Shown here one piece after another: positions 48,814 through 58,145 of a DNA stretch of 64,000 bases. A model generated the notes under the pieces. It was given only the letters and a program-made list of their open reading frames with translations, was not told the DNA's origin and made no database searches. The DNA comes from JAEZBP01 sp963832725 (GTDB lineage: Bacteria; Myxococcota_A; Polyangia; Polyangiales; Sandaracinaceae). A program made the translations under genes and the position numbers. The stretch is taken from contig CAWHVG010000005.1 in assembly GCA_963832725.1 (NCBI GenBank), positions 434,001-498,000 of the forward strand, in the 5' to 3' direction. Each line of letters begins with the position of its first letter. Within the stretch, counting starts at the first letter, position 1.

Positions 48814-49069
48814 CGTCCTCGCTCCTCCATCCCGGCCGCTCCCCGCGCGGCCGCCCAAGCGCCGCCCCGAATCGGGCGCGCTGCTCGGAGAGCGAAGGGC
48901 ATGCCACGGTCCCACCGCCTGGAAAACGCGGGAAGGAATAGCGGGTCCACGCCGTATGCGCACGTTTCCGTGGTGGATATTCACGCGCCGATCGTGAACG
49001 CGCGTTGACCCCCGGCCGGCGCGAGCCCGATGGATCGCGGTCGAGCCCGTGATCGGAGCGTGCGCTTTC

Positions 49070-49995
49070 TCAGCGGCGGGGCACCGCGCGGAGGGTCGCG
49101 ACGAGATCGTGCGCGGGCTCGAACCCGGAGGCCTCGCGGAAGCGCGTCCCGTCCACGGTGCAGGGAAACTTGAGGTACTCGAGGGCACCCTTGGGGATCT
49201 AGCGGGAAGCCGAGCCGCCCCTTCACCAGATCGATGAAGGCCTCCGGCAGGGGTACCGCGGTGGCGCCGGCCTCCTCGATGAGGACGTGGAGCGGGACCT
49301 CGCCCGGCCCCGTGACGTTGAAGACGCCGCGCACGCCGGACACGAGCGCGTGCTCGAACGCGAGCCCCAGATCGTCCTCGTGCAGCACCTGCTGGATCGG
49401 ATCGAAGCCGAGCACCGTGAACACGCGGCGCCGGCCCAGGTAGCGATTGAGCAGGGTGCGGACGCTCGGACCGAGCACGTTGACCGGCCGCAGGAGGACC
49501 GTCTCGACCTCGGGATGGCGCCAGAGCATCCCGCTGACGTAGAGATCGGCGGCGATCAGATCCTGCGATCTCCGGGAAGATGCGGCCGGCGGCCGGCGGG
49601 TGCTCTTCGGTGACGAACTGCGGCTGGTCGGACATCGCGCCGTAGACGGTGGCGCGGCTGACGAAGACCATCTTGCCGACGCCGTGCGCCCGGCCGACCT
49701 CGAAGACCTTGGCCGTGCCTTCGAAGTTGATGCGATGCCGCTCCTCGGCGTCTCGCCCGAAGCGGCGCACCATCGCCAGATGGATCAGCGCGTGAGGACG
49801 CACACGCCGGACGAGATCTTCGAAGCCGCGCTTTCGCACGTCGAGCCGGTGGAGCTCCACGTTGGGCGGGAGGGCGCCACCGTCGTGGAGGTCGACGGCC
49901 TCGACGCGGTGCCCGCGGGAGGCGAGCCAACGCACGGCGACCCGACCGAAGGAGCCGCTGGCGCCGGTGACCACGACGGTGCGGCCGCCATTCAC
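49070..49995 (-). CDS. NAD-dependent epimerase/dehydratase-like SDR (two apparent frameshifts)
   Basis: This is an extended short-chain dehydrogenase with the Rossmann motif VVVTGASGSFGRVAVRWLAS at residue 6, HLAMVRRFGRDAEERHRINF and FVSRATVYG. Two frame breaks occur: near 49559-49563 (coding GCAGGATCTG, best read as GCAGATCTG, giving EIADLIAADLYVSG), and near 49191-49203 (one extra base beside a GATC, giving KGALEYLKFPCTVDGTRF). Corrected, it is 307 residues ending ATLRAVPRR. The GTG start overlaps the stop of the upstream acyltransferase gene as GTGA, so both are co-translated; a role in lipid or glycolipid metabolism is an inference from that pairing. Confidence 0.82.
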
Positions 49996-50834
49996 GTGAA
50001 GATCCCCCGCCGAGAGCTCAGCCCGTGCTGGATCAGCTCGGCGACCGCGTGCTCGACCTGCCGGACCTCGGGGAGGACGACGTCGTCCTCCTCGTCGCCG
50101 GTGCCCTCGAAGCGCATGGGCGCGCCGAAGGCGATCCGCACCTTGACGGGAGCGGGCAAGGGCAGCCCCCAAGGCACGATGGGGAGATAGGGAAGCCCGA
50201 GCAGCTTCGCGAGGGGCTCGGCGCGGGAGAAGCTCGGGCACATCTCCTCGCCGCCGACGAAGCCGAAGGGGACGATCGGCGTCCGGGTTCGCTTGGCGAG
50301 GCGCAGAAAGCCCTGGGCGAAGCCGAGGATCCGATAGCGATCGGCCCACACGCGCCCTCCCCCGCGCTGCCCTTCGGGGAAGACCAGCACGGCGGCCTCT
50401 TCCTGGGTCAGCAGGCGCTCGGCGTTCTCCTGCACGCCGGTGAGCTGCCCCATGCGGGTCATGAAGCTCCCGACCACCGGAGTCTGGATGAAGAAGCGCT
50501 CGATCATCGCGCGCGCGAAACGGGGCGGCTCGGCGTCGAAGAAGAGGCTCGTGGCGACCAGAAAACCGTCGTAGGCGAGCTGCCCGCTGTGATTGCCGAC
50601 CAGCAGCACCCGGCCTTCGGGGACGTGCTCGAGCCCGGTGGCCTCCACGCGGAAATAGGAGCGGTGGAGGAAGCGACCGAGCGCCATGGCGCGGAGCTGA
50701 TCCTCACGCGACGCACCCCAGCGATCGTAGCCGTACTCGTTGACGTGCAGATCCAACCGCGCGTGGCGAGCCCGCAGCTCGTCGTCGACGAGGCGGTCGA
50801 GGGCCCGGGTGAGCGCGCGTTTCGGACCGAGCAT
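49992..50834 (-). CDS. Lysophospholipid acyltransferase (PlsC-like)
   Basis: This 280-residue glycerolipid acyltransferase family protein transfers acyl groups to lysolipids. It has the His motif GNHSGQLAYDG, AMIERFFIQTPVVGSFM, and VLVFPEGQRGGG (motif III), ending with VRIAFGAPMRFEG. The spacing of His and Asp in the first motif is longer than in classical PlsC and resembles the DGAT/TMEM68-like branch. It is the first gene of a coupled pair with the epimerase-like gene. A set of AT-rich direct repeats lies 36-82 bp upstream. Confidence 0.88.
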   Translation of the reverse strand: MLGPKRALTRALDRLVDDELRARHARLDLHVNEYGYDRWGASREDQLRAMALGRFLHRSYFRVEATGLEHVPEGRVLLVGNHSGQLAYDGFLVATSLFFDAEPPRFARAMIERFFIQTPVVGSFMTRMGQLTGVQENAERLLTQEEAAVLVFPEGQRGGGRVWADRYRILGFAQGFLRLAKRTRTPIVPFGFVGGEEMCPSFSRAEPLAKLLGLPYLPIVPWGLPLPAPVKVRIAFGAPMRFEGTGDEEDDVVLPEVRQVEHAVAELIQHGLSSRRGIFT

Positions 50835-50869
50835 GCGAGAGCGATGCTACCAGACGGACACGGCCAACC

Positions 50870-50920
50870 GAGAGAAACATTGATTACCAGTCAACATTGA
50901 TCGATGAATCAACATCCCGG
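50870..50920 (-). promoter_or_regulatory. AT-rich direct repeats upstream of the acyltransferase operon
   Basis: AACAT recurs at 50876, 50893 and 50911, with the first two followed by TGAT, giving a 17-18 bp period within a very AT-rich stretch of an otherwise 70% GC region. On the coding strand this includes TTGACT, a candidate -35 element, but no clear -10 was seen. The phased spacing suggests regulator binding on one DNA face. Confidence 0.4.
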
Positions 50921-50926
50921 TGTCGC

Positions 50927-51676
50927 TCAGCTCGGCTCCTCCAGCTCGCCGGCCCAGCGCCGGTAGAACGGCGGCGGGAAGAAGGCCAGCCCGATCCCGA
51001 TCGCCGAGACGAACGCGAAGGCGGAGACGAGCCCGAGCGCCCAGCCGTGGGCCTGCAGCCCCGTTCCGTAGACGGCGCGGTGCACCACACTCACCGCGTA
51101 GCCCATCGCGGTCGAGCTCGTCGCCATGCCCCACAGCGCGACCCGGTGCACGACCGCTCTCTCGGCGAGGCCCAGCCTCAGGCGGCGGCGAAGGATGGAG
51201 TAATAGCGGAAGGACTCGAAGCCGAGCCAGGCGGGCCCGAGCGCGCGCGCCGCCAGGCCGAGCGGGATGAAAGGGCCTGCCATGTGCCCACCGTCCGTGT
51301 AGCGGACGACCTGGCCGGAGGCGACCTCCGCGACGAGCGCGGCGAGCTGCACGGCCAACACCGCGAAGGCGATCCCCGCCGCCCAGCGGGCGCCCGGGTG
51401 GAACACGCGCCACGCGAAGATGGCGAGCGCGCCGCAGCCGACATACTCCGCCACCAGGGCGAAGAACGCGATGGTCACGCCGCCCCCGCTCGACGCATGG
51501 AGCAGCCGCGCGATCATGCCGAGCGCGAAGCCGAGGCCGCCGACGCACCACAACGTGATCGTCAGCAAGAGCTCCGGCAGCTGATGCGTACGCCGCCACA
51601 GGAGGAACAGGCGCGTGCCCACGGCCAACGACGTCACCATGAACACCCCCACCCCGAGGACGCTGAGCAGCTTCAT
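50927..51676 (-). CDS. Seven-span membrane protein
   Basis: This 249-residue protein has about seven hydrophobic segments (LSVLGVGVFMVTSLAVGTRL, ELLLTITLWCVGGLGFALGM, TIAFFALVAEYVGCGALAIF and further ones to FAFVSAIGIGLAFFPP). No family recognised; the layout resembles small 7TM histidine-kinase-associated or transport proteins. Its ATG overlaps the upstream stop as ATGA, so it is co-translated with the small gene at 51673. Confidence 0.72.
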   Translation of the reverse strand: MKLLSVLGVGVFMVTSLAVGTRLFLLWRRTHQLPELLLTITLWCVGGLGFALGMIARLLHASSGGGVTIAFFALVAEYVGCGALAIFAWRVFHPGARWAAGIAFAVLAVQLAALVAEVASGQVVRYTDGGHMAGPFIPLGLAARALGPAWLGFESFRYYSILRRRLRLGLAERAVVHRVALWGMATSSTAMGYAVSVVHRAVYGTGLQAHGWALGLVSAFAFVSAIGIGLAFFPPPFYRRWAGELEEPS

Positions 51677-51996
51677 GGCTTCTTCCTCCAGGTCCTCCCC
51701 AATCGCTCGAACACGTCGTAGGCCGACTCCTTCGGGGCGGGCTCGTCGCTGGTGCGTGAGAGCGCTTCCCGGAGATCGCGACAGAGTCCATCGGCGTCGT
51801 CCACGCCACGCTTGGCGAGCGCCTTCGGCAGCAGCCTCGCGACGACCACCGCCATCTGTGCAGTGGTCACGCCGTCGGGCTCGAGTCCGGCTTCCTTCAG
51901 CAGCAGGCGAAGAGTCCCGCGCGCCTCGATGCGGCTGAGCGTACTACGCCGCTCCAGCTCGGAGCCAATCAAGTCGAATACGGGGGAGACCGCCAT
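51673..51996 (-). CDS. Small hypothetical protein
   Basis: This 107-residue soluble, helical, charged protein (SELERRSTLSRIEARGTLRL, KRGVDDADGLCRDLREALSR) has no known motif. It ends in an ATGA overlap with the seven-span membrane protein, indicating an operon. The amphipathic pattern of its first 50 residues (VFDLIGSELERRSTLSRIEA) would suit binding a membrane or nucleic-acid partner, but this is a guess. About 270 bp upstream contain nothing recognised. Confidence 0.65.
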   Translation of the reverse strand: MAVSPVFDLIGSELERRSTLSRIEARGTLRLLLKEAGLEPDGVTTAQMAVVVARLLPKALAKRGVDDADGLCRDLREALSRTSDEPAPKESAYDVFERLGRTWRKKP

Positions 51997-52269
51997 GAAC
52001 AGCCGCGGCTACTGCGAACGGGTGGTCATGATACTGCGATCCAGGCGCCTTCGGACAGTGGATTTCGCGAGAGTCGGCGCTTCGAGGGCAAATCACCGGT
52101 GACCCGGAACGCCTGTCCGTACCGCCAGAGGCGGACGCAACACCCCACGCGTGCGAGCGCCACGCCTCCACCGCGATCGCGAAGCGCGGGTCGAGCCCGG
52201 AGCCGACGAGAACGCTCCCGACGACCGCGCGGTGGTTTCGGCCGCCGCCCGGTGCGCGATGGCAGCGGC

Positions 52270-52695
52270 TCAGCTCAGCCCCACGGCGCGCGCGATCTCC
52301 GCCGCCGGCATGGCTCCGCTCACGCGGGACGCTTCCTGACCGTCGCGGAACAGGATCATGGTGGGGATGCCGCGGATGCCGTAGCGGCCCGCGACATCCG
52401 GCAAGGCGTCGGTGTCGACCTTGGCGACGAGCGCTCGGCCGGCCCGCTCGCGCGCGAGGCGCTCCAGCTCGGGGGCCACCACCCGGCAGGGGCCGCACCA
52501 CGCCGCCCAGAAGTCCACCAGCACCGGCAGCGGCGAGCCGCCGATCAGGCCGTCGAACTCGGCCGCGGACTCGATCGGAATCGGCGCCGAGACCGGGCCG
52601 AGCGCCTCGTGACAGCGGCCGCACTTGGGAGCGCGGTCCAGCTTGTCCGCCGGGACGCGGTTCTTGGCTGAGCAGTGCGGGCACACGCGGATCAT
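52270..52695 (-). CDS. trxC: Thioredoxin 2 type protein with zinc ribbon
   Basis: This 141-residue thioredoxin has an N-terminal zinc ribbon (CPHCSAKNRVPADKL then CGRCHEAL) and the active site FWAAWCGPCRVVAPELERLA, followed by GIRGIPTMILFRDG with the cis-Pro. This is the architecture of TrxC, a redox- and zinc-sensitive disulphide reductase used under oxidative stress. The ATG at 52695 is chosen because it begins at the zinc ribbon; the longer in-frame start adds unrelated residues. It is divergent from the ABC transporter operon, 101 bp away. Confidence 0.93.
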   Translation of the reverse strand: MIRVCPHCSAKNRVPADKLDRAPKCGRCHEALGPVSAPIPIESAAEFDGLIGGSPLPVLVDFWAAWCGPCRVVAPELERLARERAGRALVAKVDTDALPDVAGRYGIRGIPTMILFRDGQEASRVSGAMPAAEIARAVGLS

Positions 52696-52796
52696 GGAGC
52701 ACCTCCGAGCCTTCCAGATACACACCCGCCCTTCACCATCCAGGGTGCAGCATCATCCAGCGTGCAGCCGGCGGCAGGCCGCCGTACACCTGTCGC

Positions 52797-53537
52797 GTGC
52801 GCGCGAGGCTCCCGATCGGCGCGGCCGCGATGCTGGCCGTCGGCATCGTGCTCGGCTTCTTCCTCGGCGGTGTGGCGCCGCGGCGGGAGGTGGCTGCGCG
52901 CGACCAGACGATCGCGCACCTCGAGCAGGAGCTCGCGGAGGCCGACCGCGGTGGCTGGCAGGCGCCCCTTCCGGGCCTCGAGCGCATCCTCCGCGCTCCC
53001 GACCCCGTCGGCGATCCGCTGCCCGCGGCACCGCGCGAGCCGAGCGACGAAGCGGCCGGCGAACACGAGAGCACGGCCGTCCCGGACGACGGCGGCGTGC
53101 CCCCGAACGGCTGGCGGGAGCGCTGGCGGGAGCGCGAGAGCACGCCCGAGAGCCGCCTGGACGGGTTCTTGCGCGCGGCCTCCGCCCAGCGCGTGCGCCG
53201 CGTCCAGAGCCGGGCCGCGCTGGCCGAGCAGGCCGCCCTCGACGACGAAGAGCTGGCCGAGGTCGACCGCGCGCTCGCCGAGATGAACGACGCGCTGCGC
53301 GGATACGGCGAGGAGGTGGTCCTCGTCGTCATGAGCGACGAACCTCCCAGCCCGCGCGAGATGCTGGGCGTGACCCACGATCTGACGGGCGTCCTGCAGC
53401 GCGCCCAGCTCCGGCTGGAGGCGATCGTGGGACCCGAACGCGCCGCCGCCGTCGATCCGAGCGCGCTCGAGATCTGGAACTACGTCGACCTCGCGCAGCT
53501 CGAGCCGGCCGTCCGCGCGGCGGCGGAGCGGCCGTGA
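52797..53537 (+). CDS. Membrane-anchored accessory protein of an ABC transporter operon
   Basis: This 246-residue protein has one N-terminal membrane span (GAAAMLAVGIVLGFFLGGVA), then a coiled coil (ARDQTIAHLEQELAEADRGG), a Pro/Glu-rich linker and a helical C-terminal domain (ALAEQAALDDEELAEVDRAL, DLTGVLQRAQLRLEAIVGPE). It resembles periplasmic helical adaptors but no family is recognised. The stop overlaps the GTG of the permease gene, so the products are coupled. Confidence 0.72.
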   Translation: MRARLPIGAAAMLAVGIVLGFFLGGVAPRREVAARDQTIAHLEQELAEADRGGWQAPLPGLERILRAPDPVGDPLPAAPREPSDEAAGEHESTAVPDDGGVPPNGWRERWRERESTPESRLDGFLRAASAQRVRRVQSRAALAEQAALDDEELAEVDRALAEMNDALRGYGEEVVLVVMSDEPPSPREMLGVTHDLTGVLQRAQLRLEAIVGPERAAAVDPSALEIWNYVDLAQLEPAVRAAAERP

Positions 53538-54440
53538 GAATCGTTCCGCGACGCCCTGATCGTGGCGGCGTTCGACCTCGGCGAAGCGCTGCGCTCGCGC
53601 AAGGTGCTCGTCTTCCTGACCCTCTACGTGGCCGGCGCGATCGCCTCCACGATGATCTTCACCGAGGTGCTGCAGAACGTGGAGCAGGAGCTGGCCGAGC
53701 AGCTCCTCGTCGCCCGCACGGAGACGCCCGGCAGCCTCACGCAGGCGGTGATGGAAAGCCCCGAGCTGCGCCGCGTGCTCGCGCGCCTGGTCCACGACGA
53801 CGCGCTGGCCGCTGCGCTCGTCCGCATCCCACCCGTCGCACTGCTCTACGGATGGGTCGCGCTCACGTTCGGGCCGATCTTCGTCGTGCTGACCTCCAGC
53901 GACGCCATCGCCTCCGAGGTGGCCACGGGCTCGTTGCGCTTCGCGCTCTTCCGCACCGACCGCGCGGCGTGGGCGCTCGGAAAGCTCCTCGGGCAGAGCG
54001 CGCTCCTCGCGCTCGGCATCGCGCTCGGCGGCGCGGCCACCTGGATCACCGGTTGGATCCGCCTCGCCAGCTTCGCGCCGGCCGACACCGCGCTCTGGAT
54101 CGCGCGCTACGGGCTCACCGCGGGCTGCTACGCGTTCGCCTATCTCGGGCTCGCGCTCGGGCTCTCGCAGGTGACGCGCTCGGTCCCGTGGTCGCGCGCG
54201 CTCGGCCTCTTGGCGCTGGTCGGCGCGTTCATGGCCAACGGCTGGCTGAGCCGCGACGAGGTGCGGGAAGCCGCGCCGGTCCTGGCCGGATCGGTCGCCG
54301 TGCTCCTGCCGCCGGCCCACCGCCTCGACCTCTGGCGGCTGGACGCGGGCGACGTGACGCCGGCCGCGGTGATGCTCCTCGCGCTCGGAGTCACGTACTT
54401 CGCCGCCGGGCACGCCCGCTTCGCGCGGAGGGACGCGTGA
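53534..54440 (+). CDS. ABC-2 type transporter permease (apparent frameshift at the start)
   Basis: This is a permease with about six membrane segments (VLVFLTLYVAGAIASTMIF, VALTFGPIFVVLTSSDAIAS, LLALGIALGGAATWITG, YAFAYLGLALGLSQ). The natural start is GTG at 53534, overlapping the upstream stop as GTGA. The sequence then reads GAATCG (53538-53542) where GATCG would give MRSFRDALIVAAFDLGEALR; without correction only an internal GTG at 53562 could be used. Corrected length is 301. It pairs with the ATPase at 54659. Confidence 0.85.
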
Positions 54441-54660
54441 GCCCTCCGGTCCTCGACTCGCTCGACGCCGCCCGCTTCGCGCGGAGGGACGCGTGAGCCC
54501 GCCGGTCCTCGGCTCGCTCCGCCAAGCCCGCGTCGCTCGGAGGGAAGTGAGCCCGGCGGTCCTCGGCTCGCTCCGCCAAGCCCGCTTCGGGCGGAGGGAC
54601 GCGTGAGCCCTCCGGTCCTCGACTCGCTCGACGCCGCCCGCTTCGCGCGGAGGGACGCGT
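54437..54660. repeat. 54-56 bp tandem repeat between permease and ATPase genes
   Basis: GTGAGCC recurs at 54437, 54493, 54547, 54603 and 54659, giving periods of 56, 54, 56 and 56 bp. Each unit copies the last codons of the permease gene (RFARRDA, stop) with its GTGA overlap. The ancestral arrangement was evidently a direct GTGA overlap between permease and ATPase; four duplications have pushed the genes 222 bp apart. Reading from each GTG gives only short frames. Confidence 0.92.
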
Positions 54661-55573
54661 GAGCCGCTTCGCGCTGCGCCTGCGCGGCGTTCGCAAGCGC
54701 TACGGGCGCACGGTCGCGCTCGACGGGCTGGACCTGGACGTACCGCGCGGCTGCCTGCTCGGGCTGATCGGGCCGAACGGCGCCGGCAAGACGACGACCT
54801 TCGGCGTGGTCAGCGGCGCGGTGCGACCCGACGCCGGCACGATCGACGTACTGGGCGAGGGGCCCTTCGATCCGAGCCGCCACGTGGGGCGGGTGACGGT
54901 GCTGCCGCAAGACTGCGAGCTGAGCCCTCACAGCAGCGCGCGGCAGCTCTTGACCTTCTACGCGCGCCTGGCGGGGATGAGCGGCGATCGGGCGCGGCGC
55001 GACGCCGATCGGGTGCTGGAGCTGGTGCGGCTCGAGGATCGGGCCGACGCGCGCGTCCGGCAGCTCTCGCACGGCATGCGCCGGCGGCTGGCCGTGGCCC
55101 AGGCGCTCCTCGGCGAGCCGGAGCTCGTCCTCCTCGACGAGCCGACGGGCGGGCTCGATCCGCACCTCGTGGTGGAGATGCGCGAGGTGCTGCGCGCGCA
55201 GCGTGGCGAACGGACGCTGGTCGTCAGCTCACACATCCTGGCCGACCTCGAGGCGGTCTGCGATCGGGTGGCGTTCCTCGAGTCCGGCCGCTGCGTCCAC
55301 GGCGGCGCGGTCGACGAGGTCACCCGCAGGGGCGGAGTGGTGCGCATCCGGCTCGCCGAAGCGTTGGATCCCGCGGTCGCCGCGGAGATCGCGGGCGAGC
55401 GCACCCACCGGATCGAGGGCGGCGAGCTCGTGGTGGAGCCGGCGGACGAGGAGGATCTCGCCGCGCTGAACGCAGCCTTGCTCCCTCGCCTGATCGAACG
55501 CGGCGCCCGCGTGCTCGAAGTGCGCAGCGGCGAGAGCCTGGAAGCCGCCTACATGGCCAGCCGGCGGCGTTGA
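54659..55573 (+). CDS. ABC transporter ATP-binding protein
   Basis: This 304-residue ATPase has Walker A GPNGAGKT (residues 38-45), the Q-loop VLPQDCELSP, signature LSHGMRRRLAVAQAL, Walker B with LVLLDEPTGGLDP and the switch His in VVSSHILADLEAVC. A C-terminal extension (RIEGGELVVEPADEEDLAAL ... ESLEAAYMASRR) is as in CcmA/NosF-type exporters. It works with the permease at 53534. Substrate unknown. The GTG start is part of the repeated GTGAGCC unit. Confidence 0.92.
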   Translation: MSRFALRLRGVRKRYGRTVALDGLDLDVPRGCLLGLIGPNGAGKTTTFGVVSGAVRPDAGTIDVLGEGPFDPSRHVGRVTVLPQDCELSPHSSARQLLTFYARLAGMSGDRARRDADRVLELVRLEDRADARVRQLSHGMRRRLAVAQALLGEPELVLLDEPTGGLDPHLVVEMREVLRAQRGERTLVVSSHILADLEAVCDRVAFLESGRCVHGGAVDEVTRRGGVVRIRLAEALDPAVAAEIAGERTHRIEGGELVVEPADEEDLAALNAALLPRLIERGARVLEVRSGESLEAAYMASRRR

Positions 55574-55718
55574 GGCCGGGACGTCGCGCCCGCGGCGAGC
55601 CGCTCGGCTGAGGGCTGGGATCGCCCGCGCGCTCGGGCGGCAGATCGCCAGTGGAAGCGAGGGGAAGCGACGGGATCGGCGAGCGATCTTCGCGCGAGGT
55701 CCGCACGGGCGAGCACGC

Positions 55719-56084
55719 TCAGCGAAGCGCGGGAGGCGGCGGACGGTTCGGCTGCGGGCTCGGGTCCCCGGCCGCCAGCGAGGTGGACGAGCGCGGCCCG
55801 ATCTCGACCTGGAGCAACGACAGCGCGTCCACGCAGCGCACGCCACCCGCTGCGTCGACCAGCGCGCCCAAGAGCGGCTCGCCCCTGCAGCTCGCGAGCG
55901 TCAGTCCGTCGCCACGAACACCCTCGCAGCCGGGCGGCGCCACTTCGCACAGCGTCCGATCGACGGTGAGGGTCGCCGGCGCGACGGCGGATTCGAGCTG
56001 AGGATCGCCGGCGCAGCCCACGAGCGAGGCGGCAAGCACTGCCAGCGCCGCGAGCAACGCGGAGGGACGGATTCGGAGAGCCAT
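55719..56084 (-). CDS. Small lipoprotein
   Basis: This 121-residue lipoprotein has signal LLAALAVLAASLVGC (lipobox Cys about 24). Four more Cys (LCEVAPPGCEGVRGDGL, LASCRGEP, GVRCVDAL) suggest two disulphides, and the tail is Pro-rich. No family recognised. Confidence 0.72.
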   Translation of the reverse strand: MALRIRPSALLAALAVLAASLVGCAGDPQLESAVAPATLTVDRTLCEVAPPGCEGVRGDGLTLASCRGEPLLGALVDAAGGVRCVDALSLLQVEIGPRSSTSLAAGDPSPQPNRPPPPALR

Positions 56085-56485
56085 GACACGGGCTCACTTT
56101 GCGAGAAGCATGCCCAGTTGGCGGCCATGATTTTCCCAAGGCCGCACATCGCGACGACGGATCGGCGTGCGACCCATGACGCCGAGTGCGTGCGGCGCGT
56201 GACGCGCGTTTGCTCACGCCGGCTGCAGGAGACTCGGCGATCGTGCCATCGACCGCGCGGCGTGCCGGCAGCCCCGCGCTCGCGTCCATGACGCCGGAGC
56301 CTGCGGACCCTCGCCCGCGTTTGCGCACGGGGAGCCGGGCACGGTGCCGGCGATCTCGCCCATCGAGGGTGCGTACACGTCCGCGCTTGCGAATGGTGCG
56401 GCGCGGCTATCCATTCGACGTGGGCATGCGCCGATTCCAGGGCGCTTCCGTGGCGAGCGCCGCTTTGCCATGCTCGGAGCGCGAG
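56085..56485. other. 401-bp divergent intergenic region
   Basis: This lies between the small lipoprotein and the methyltransferase genes, which are transcribed outward. An open frame leads into the methyltransferase from 56186 but is Arg/Pro-rich and unlike the family's N-terminus. No repeat, hairpin or operator was recognised. Confidence 0.55.
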
Positions 56486-57328
56486 ATGTCGACTTCCTTC
56501 CGAGCGAGCCGCACCGCGCGGATGGTCGCGGCCTACCGCGGCCGGGCCAGCGCGTGGGCCCATCCGATCGTCTGCGATCCGTTCGCCGCCGCGCTGGCCG
56601 GCGAGGAGGGAGAGCGCGACGCGGACGGCTACGAGTCGGCGCACCCGCAGATGGAGCTCTTCATCGCGCTCCGAACGGCTTTTCTCGATGCCGAGGTCCG
56701 GCGTGCGCTCGACGGCGGCGTCGACCAGGTCGTCGTCCTCGGCGCCGGCTACGACACCCGCGCCGCCCGGCTGGCCCGCCCTTCGGCGCGCTTCTTCGAG
56801 GTCGACCAGCCGAGCACGCAGGCGGACAAGCGCGCGCGGATCGAGGCGCTGGACGGCTACCCGCGGGATGCCGCCGCCTACGTCCCCTGCGACTTCGAGG
56901 CGCAGGACTTCGTGGCCGAGCTGCGCGCGCACGACTTCGACGCCCACCGCCCGGCCGTCTTCCTGTGGGAGGGCGTCGTCTACTACCTGACCGAGCCGGC
57001 CGTGCGGGCCACCCTCGCGCGCGTCGCGGAGGCCTGCCACCCGGAGAGCCGGATCTTCTTCGACTACCTCGGCAAGCGCTTCGTCCAGGGCGAGGTCGGC
57101 GATCCCTTCGACCGCGAGGCCCGCGCGCGGGTCGCGCAGATGGGCGAGCCGCTCCGCTTCGGGATCAGCGACGTCGTGCCGCTGCTCTACGAGACCGGCT
57201 TCCGCTACGTTCGGACGACCTCCTTCGACGAGATCTGCTTGGCCATGACCGGTACCTACGAGCGCAGCCGCAAGTTCCGCTTCCAATCCGTCGCCGAGGC
57301 CCGCGCACGGCCGCCGCGGGCATCGTGA
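56486..57328 (+). CDS. SAM-dependent methyltransferase (LCM/TIGR00027 type)
   Basis: This 280-residue methyltransferase has the start SFRASRTARMVAAYRGR, the family signature DPFAAALAG, the SAM-binding motif VVVLGAGYDTRAARLARP and FFEVDQPSTQADKRARIEAL, and FLWEGVVYYLTEPAVRATLA. These are hallmarks of the leucine-carboxyl-methyltransferase-like family TIGR00027. The substrate is unknown. The ATG at 56486 is chosen because it fits the family N-terminus. It overlaps the hydrolase gene downstream as GTGA, so the two are co-translated. Confidence 0.9.
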   Translation: MSTSFRASRTARMVAAYRGRASAWAHPIVCDPFAAALAGEEGERDADGYESAHPQMELFIALRTAFLDAEVRRALDGGVDQVVVLGAGYDTRAARLARPSARFFEVDQPSTQADKRARIEALDGYPRDAAAYVPCDFEAQDFVAELRAHDFDAHRPAVFLWEGVVYYLTEPAVRATLARVAEACHPESRIFFDYLGKRFVQGEVGDPFDREARARVAQMGEPLRFGISDVVPLLYETGFRYVRTTSFDEICLAMTGTYERSRKFRFQSVAEARARPPRAS

Positions 57329-58085
57329 ACACTGCCAGCGAAGTCGTCGGCGGGCGGGCGGTGTCGTGGCTGCGCCAGGAGGCCGACGGGCCGCCGCTCC
57401 TGCTCTTGCACGGCGCGGGCGGCAACGCGGGCGTGTGGGCGCCGCTCGCGCGCGAGCTCTCCACCTTCGATTCTGCTCGCGCCGAGCCTGCCAGGGCGCG
57501 CCGGAAGCGAAGGTGACGCCTTCGATCGAGCCTCCGACGCGGCGGCGTGGGTGGACGCGCTCCTCGCCGAGCTCGCGGGTCCGCCCGCGATCGTTCTCGG
57601 GCACTCCTACGGCGGCGCCGTCGCGCTCGAGCTCGCCCTGCGCTCGAGCCGGGTCGCGGCGATTGTGCTGGTCTCCAGCGGCGCCCGCCTGCGGGTTCAT
57701 CCGGCGGTGATCGAGGCGGCCGAGCAGGCTGTGCTGGAAGGCGCGCCGATGTCGATCGACATGGCGTTCGCGCCGGGACGCGACGACGCCCGCGAGGCCT
57801 ACGCGGAGGCGGCCCGTGCCACGCCGCCCGCCGCGGCGCTGCGCGACTGGCGGGCCTGCGACGCCTTCGATCGCGTCGCCGATTCTGAGCGCGATCCGCG
57901 TCCCGGCGCTGGTCGTGGGCGGCACCGCGGACGTGCTCACGCCACCCAAGTACCAGCGCTACCTGGCCGAGCAGCTGCCGCGGGCGCAGCTCGAGCTCGT
58001 GGAAGGCGCGGGTCACATGCTCCCCTTCGAAGTGCCGCACGAGCTGGCCCGGCGGGTGCGCGCGTGGGCGGGCGGCGTCGCGTGA
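57325..58085 (+). CDS. Alpha/beta-fold hydrolase (two apparent frameshifts)
   Basis: This alpha/beta hydrolase has the oxyanion motif LLLLHGAGGNAGVW, nucleophile elbow LGHSYGGAVAL and a C-terminal catalytic His in VEGAGHMLPFEVP. The frame breaks at 57469-57473 and 57881-57885; each reads GATTCTG where GATCTG gives STFDLLAPSLPGR and RVADLSAIRVPALVVGG. Corrected length is 252, standard for the family. The GTG start overlaps the methyltransferase stop, suggesting a shared pathway. Confidence 0.88.
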
Positions 58086-58145
58086 GGGAAAGAGGCCGCA
58101 CGAATGTGGTCGAGCCATGGTGAAGTGCGCTAGAACCGGCGATCG

